The translations under genes were made by a program, and so were the position numbers. 7,535 bases of DNA from JAYSFC01 sp041913505 (GTDB lineage Bacteria > Pseudomonadota > Gammaproteobacteria > Burkholderiales > Burkholderiaceae_C), in NCBI GenBank assembly GCA_041913505.1, contig JAYSFC010000152.1, positions 1 to 7,535 of the forward strand, given 5' to 3'. The notes beneath the pieces were generated by a model. It ran no database searches. It was not told the origin of the DNA and worked only from the letters and a program-made list of their open reading frames with translations. Of the stretch, positions 6,118 to 7,535 are shown one piece after another (positions within the stretch are counted from its first letter, which is position 1; each line of letters opens with the position of its first letter).

Positions 6118-6897
6118 TCAGTGCAGGACCAGTTGGCGCGATATGCGCGCGGCGGCCACGACCACCATGCGAATCAGCGTCTGCTCCTGCCCCTGGGCTC
6201 GCAAGATCGGTGCCATAAGCGTGATGGCGCCGGCAGCCTGGCGCGAGGCGCCGAACAGCGGCACGCTGCAGCCCCACACGCCGGGGTCCACCTCGCCCGC
6301 GCTCACGGCAAAGCCCGCCATGCGAATGGCATCCAGCTCGTCCTGCGCGGCCTGGCGCGCGGGCGTGCCCGGGCCCCACTGGCTGTCGAGCACGGCCGCG
6401 CGCGCAGCCTCGGGCAGATGGGCCAGCACGCACTTGGCCGAGGCGCCCGCCCGCAGGGGCACGCTGCGCCCCTTCTCGAACGAGCAGCGCAGCGAATGCT
6501 GGCTCTCCACCATGTCGAGGCAGATCGCCTGGTCGTTCACGGCCACGATCAGACCCACGCTCTCATGCGACTGCTGCGCGAGTTCCACCATACCGGGACG
6601 CGCCTGGCGCACGAGGTGCGAGGCCAGGTCGAACCCCAGCGCGAGCTGCAGGCTCAGCGGCCCGGGCGCGTAGTACCCATCGCTCTCGAGCACGAAGCCC
6701 CAGCGCTTGAGCCGCGCGAGCTGGCGGTACAGCGTGCTGCGCGCCAGGCCCGTGTGCTCCATGAGCTCGGCGGCCGACAAGGCCTTGCCTTGCTGGGCCA
6801 GCACGGCCAGCACCTGCAGCACACGGTCGGCCGTAGGGACGGCAGCGGACGAAGCACTCTTGGACATGCCGGCAGTATCAAAGGAAGCGGTTGCCAT
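6118..6897 (-). CDS. IclR-family transcriptional regulator
   Basis: Ligand-responsive DNA-binding protein of 259 residues with the two-domain IclR layout: an N-terminal winged helix-turn-helix (about 22-85, including ALSAAELMEHTGLARSTLYR and a wing around 66-77) and a C-terminal effector domain (about 90-255) with GASAKCVLAHLP (151-162) and SAGEVDPGVWGCSVPLF (199-215), typical of the effector pocket. The start at 6897 is supported by a GAAGG site 6 bases upstream; an internal ATG at 6867 has none. It lies 73 bases after hutU and 62 bases before the binding-protein gene. Its position suggests control of the importer and dioxygenase, perhaps the whole downstream hut block, responding to the imported compound. 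The usual hut repressor is the GntR-family HutC, which is not seen here. The ribosome site lies in one arm of the dyad at 6904-6932, compatible with autoregulation. Confidence 0.92.
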   Translation of the reverse strand: MATASFDTAGMSKSASSAAVPTADRVLQVLAVLAQQGKALSAAELMEHTGLARSTLYRQLARLKRWGFVLESDGYYAPGPLSLQLALGFDLASHLVRQARPGMVELAQQSHESVGLIVAVNDQAICLDMVESQHSLRCSFEKGRSVPLRAGASAKCVLAHLPEAARAAVLDSQWGPGTPARQAAQDELDAIRMAGFAVSAGEVDPGVWGCSVPLFGASRQAAGAITLMAPILRAQGQEQTLIRMVVVAAARISRQLVLH

Positions 6898-6903
6898 TCA
6901 CAG

Positions 6904-6943
6904 CCTTCATTCCCAGAAACCGGGAATGAAGGTCCCTTTTTTT
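6904..6943. promoter_or_regulatory. 11-bp perfect dyad with plus-strand T run: operator and/or plus-strand terminator
   Basis: CCTTCATTCCC (6904-6914) and GGGAATGAAGG (6922-6932) are exact inverted repeats around a 7-base loop, and seven T residues follow at 6937-6943 on the plus strand. Read on the plus strand this is a textbook intrinsic terminator, yet no credible plus-strand gene feeds it. Read on the minus strand no T run follows, and the 3' arm contains the regulator's ribosome site, so a hairpin in read-through mRNA from hutU would hide that site. It may equally be the DNA operator for the adjacent IclR-family protein. I cannot choose among these by eye. Confidence 0.6.
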
Positions 6944-6953
6944 GACGTTCCGT

Positions 6954-6962
6954 GGGATTCCC
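6954..6962. promoter_or_regulatory. GGGATTCCC palindrome upstream of the regulator
   Basis: A 9-base palindrome with a central T, 8 bases downstream (on the minus strand) of the hutU stop. It repeats the GGGA/TCCC units found in the nearby dyad and could be a second binding half-site set for the same regulator. Short enough to be chance. Confidence 0.3.
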
Positions 6963-6970
6963 TTTCCCCC

Positions 6971-7535
<565 letters not shown>

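Noticed and set aside
6121..6945. Plus-strand frame ending at the T-run hairpin, which could have been the gene that the terminator serves
   Set aside because: The frame is a complete antisense shadow of the IclR-family gene and its stop lies inside or just past the T run, so the hairpin would be within its own coding region. No domain or ribosome site.
6942..6947. TTGACG as a -35 element of a plus-strand promoter
   Set aside because: No convincing -10 hexamer follows at 16-18 bases, and it would drive transcription antisense to hutU.

Overview
The window is a GC-rich stretch of bacterial chromosome in which every supportable gene lies on the minus strand, so transcription runs from right to left. 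It is the downstream part of a histidine-utilisation (hut) operon. Composition, extreme G/C at third codon positions, and the gene set suggest a betaproteobacterium, most likely a member of the Comamonadaceae (Acidovorax/Delftia-like). That placement comes from recall and style of sequence, not from a search.

Layout in transcription order: the C-terminal third of urocanase HutU (cut by the right edge); a 73-base gap holding a perfect 11-bp dyad; an IclR-family regulator; a three-gene polar amino-acid-type ABC importer (periplasmic binding protein, permease, ATPase); a PhyH-family Fe(II)/2-oxoglutarate dioxygenase; HutD; imidazolonepropionase HutI; N-formylglutamate deformylase HutG; and the first 19 codons of another gene running off the left edge, possibly methionine synthase (MetH). 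Junctions are tight: a 4-base ATGA overlap (permease/ATPase), a 1-base TGATG overlap (dioxygenase/hutD), and gaps of 22 to 78 bases elsewhere. The section from the regulator to hutG therefore looks like one co-transcribed unit.

How the genes work together: HutU turns urocanate into imidazolonepropionate, HutI opens that ring to N-formimidoylglutamate, and HutG cleaves N-formylglutamate to glutamate and formate. The presence of HutG implies the five-step route, which needs the deiminase HutF; HutF and histidine ammonia-lyase HutH are not in this window. HutD is an accessory protein of hut operons.

The unusual part is the insert between hutU and hutD: a regulator, an importer and a dioxygenase. 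The binding protein keeps the arginine that family members use to hold a ligand carboxylate, but has glycine where GlnH and HisJ have the aspartate that holds the ligand alpha-amino group. I infer that the module may import and oxidise a histidine-related carboxylate that lacks a normal free amino group (for example urocanate, imidazolepropionate or an N-methylated histidine) and feed it into the Hut pathway. This is a hypothesis; the substrate cannot be read from sequence. No RNA genes, insertion sequences, CRISPR arrays or clear sigma-70 promoters were seen, and no stretch over 300 bases lacks a gene.
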